21,831 nucleotides of DNA from Actinomycetota bacterium (GTDB lineage Bacteria > Actinomycetota > Humimicrobiia > Humimicrobiales > Humimicrobiaceae). A model generated the notes under the pieces. It ran no database searches. It was not told the origin of the DNA and worked only from the letters and a program-made list of their open reading frames with translations. Positions 21,737 to 21,831 of the stretch are shown here, one piece after another. The stretch is taken from contig JALHTA010000378.1 of NCBI GenBank assembly GCA_022865545.1, positions 1 through 21,831 on the forward strand. Direction: 5' to 3'. Position numbers and translations under genes: made by a program. The first letter of the stretch is position 1. Every line of letters starts with the position of its first letter.

Positions 21737-21831
21737 GAGTGTCGGGATAAATTAAATTTGTTTTTTTCCTTTTAAAAATAGATCAGTTCTATTGCTTTAT
21801 GCAGCAAATATCTATTCTTATTAGAATTTAA

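Overview
The window is about 21.8 kb of AT-rich bacterial chromosome. By eye GC is in the mid-30s percent, ATA is a favoured Ile codon and AGG/AGA are the main Arg codons. It looks like an anaerobic or subsurface-type bacterium, but no gene here fixes the phylum. Low-GC uncultured groups such as Atribacterota or Humimicrobiia-like Actinobacteriota would fit, which is inference only. TAA is the usual stop. TGA is used as a true stop in at least three genes, so an alternative UGA code is unlikely. Some genes have strong Shine-Dalgarno sites. Others have a -10 box only 6 to 9 nt before the ATG and may be leaderless.

Left part, 1-9.9 kb, mostly housekeeping and envelope genes: a sugar-type solute-binding lipoprotein; an HtrA-like membrane-anchored serine protease followed by an ECF sigma factor and a one-TM protein in the anti-sigma position; a small tail-anchored membrane protein on the minus strand; an AzgA-type purine permease; a PKD plus transglutaminase lipoprotein; and on the minus strand a DUF2007 protein with a GNAT acetyltransferase. 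An HD-domain hydrolase follows, then at 9.9-10.5 kb a second, shorter HD hydrolase.

Middle part, 10.6-18.3 kb, an accessory island rich in toxin-antitoxin systems: three VapBC-type pairs (10.6, 15.2 and 17.6 kb), one PemIK/MazEF-type pair (16.9 kb), two ATPases of the AAA plus DUF4143 family (13.2 and 15.4 kb), and a DUF2779 protein that combines a Cas4/RecB-like nuclease half, a probable iron-sulfur cluster and a DEDD exonuclease-like half. Gene debris lies between them: a decayed unidentified frame at 12.9-13.1 kb and the C-terminal end of a zinc alcohol dehydrogenase at 16.6 kb. Almost every module carries its own palindromic operator. The two DUF4143 ATPase genes share one striking layout: an inverted repeat on the -35 region and a second one about 32-33 bp downstream whose loop contains the start codon.

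Right part, 18.3-21.8 kb: a DUF6062 protein with two CxxC/CxxH repeats, a MATE-family exporter, a UgpC/MalK-type ABC ATPase interrupted by one in-frame TGA and also altered in its signature and H-loop, and a minus-strand tRNA-Val(GAC) whose encoded CCA end directly abuts the stop codon of the ABC gene.
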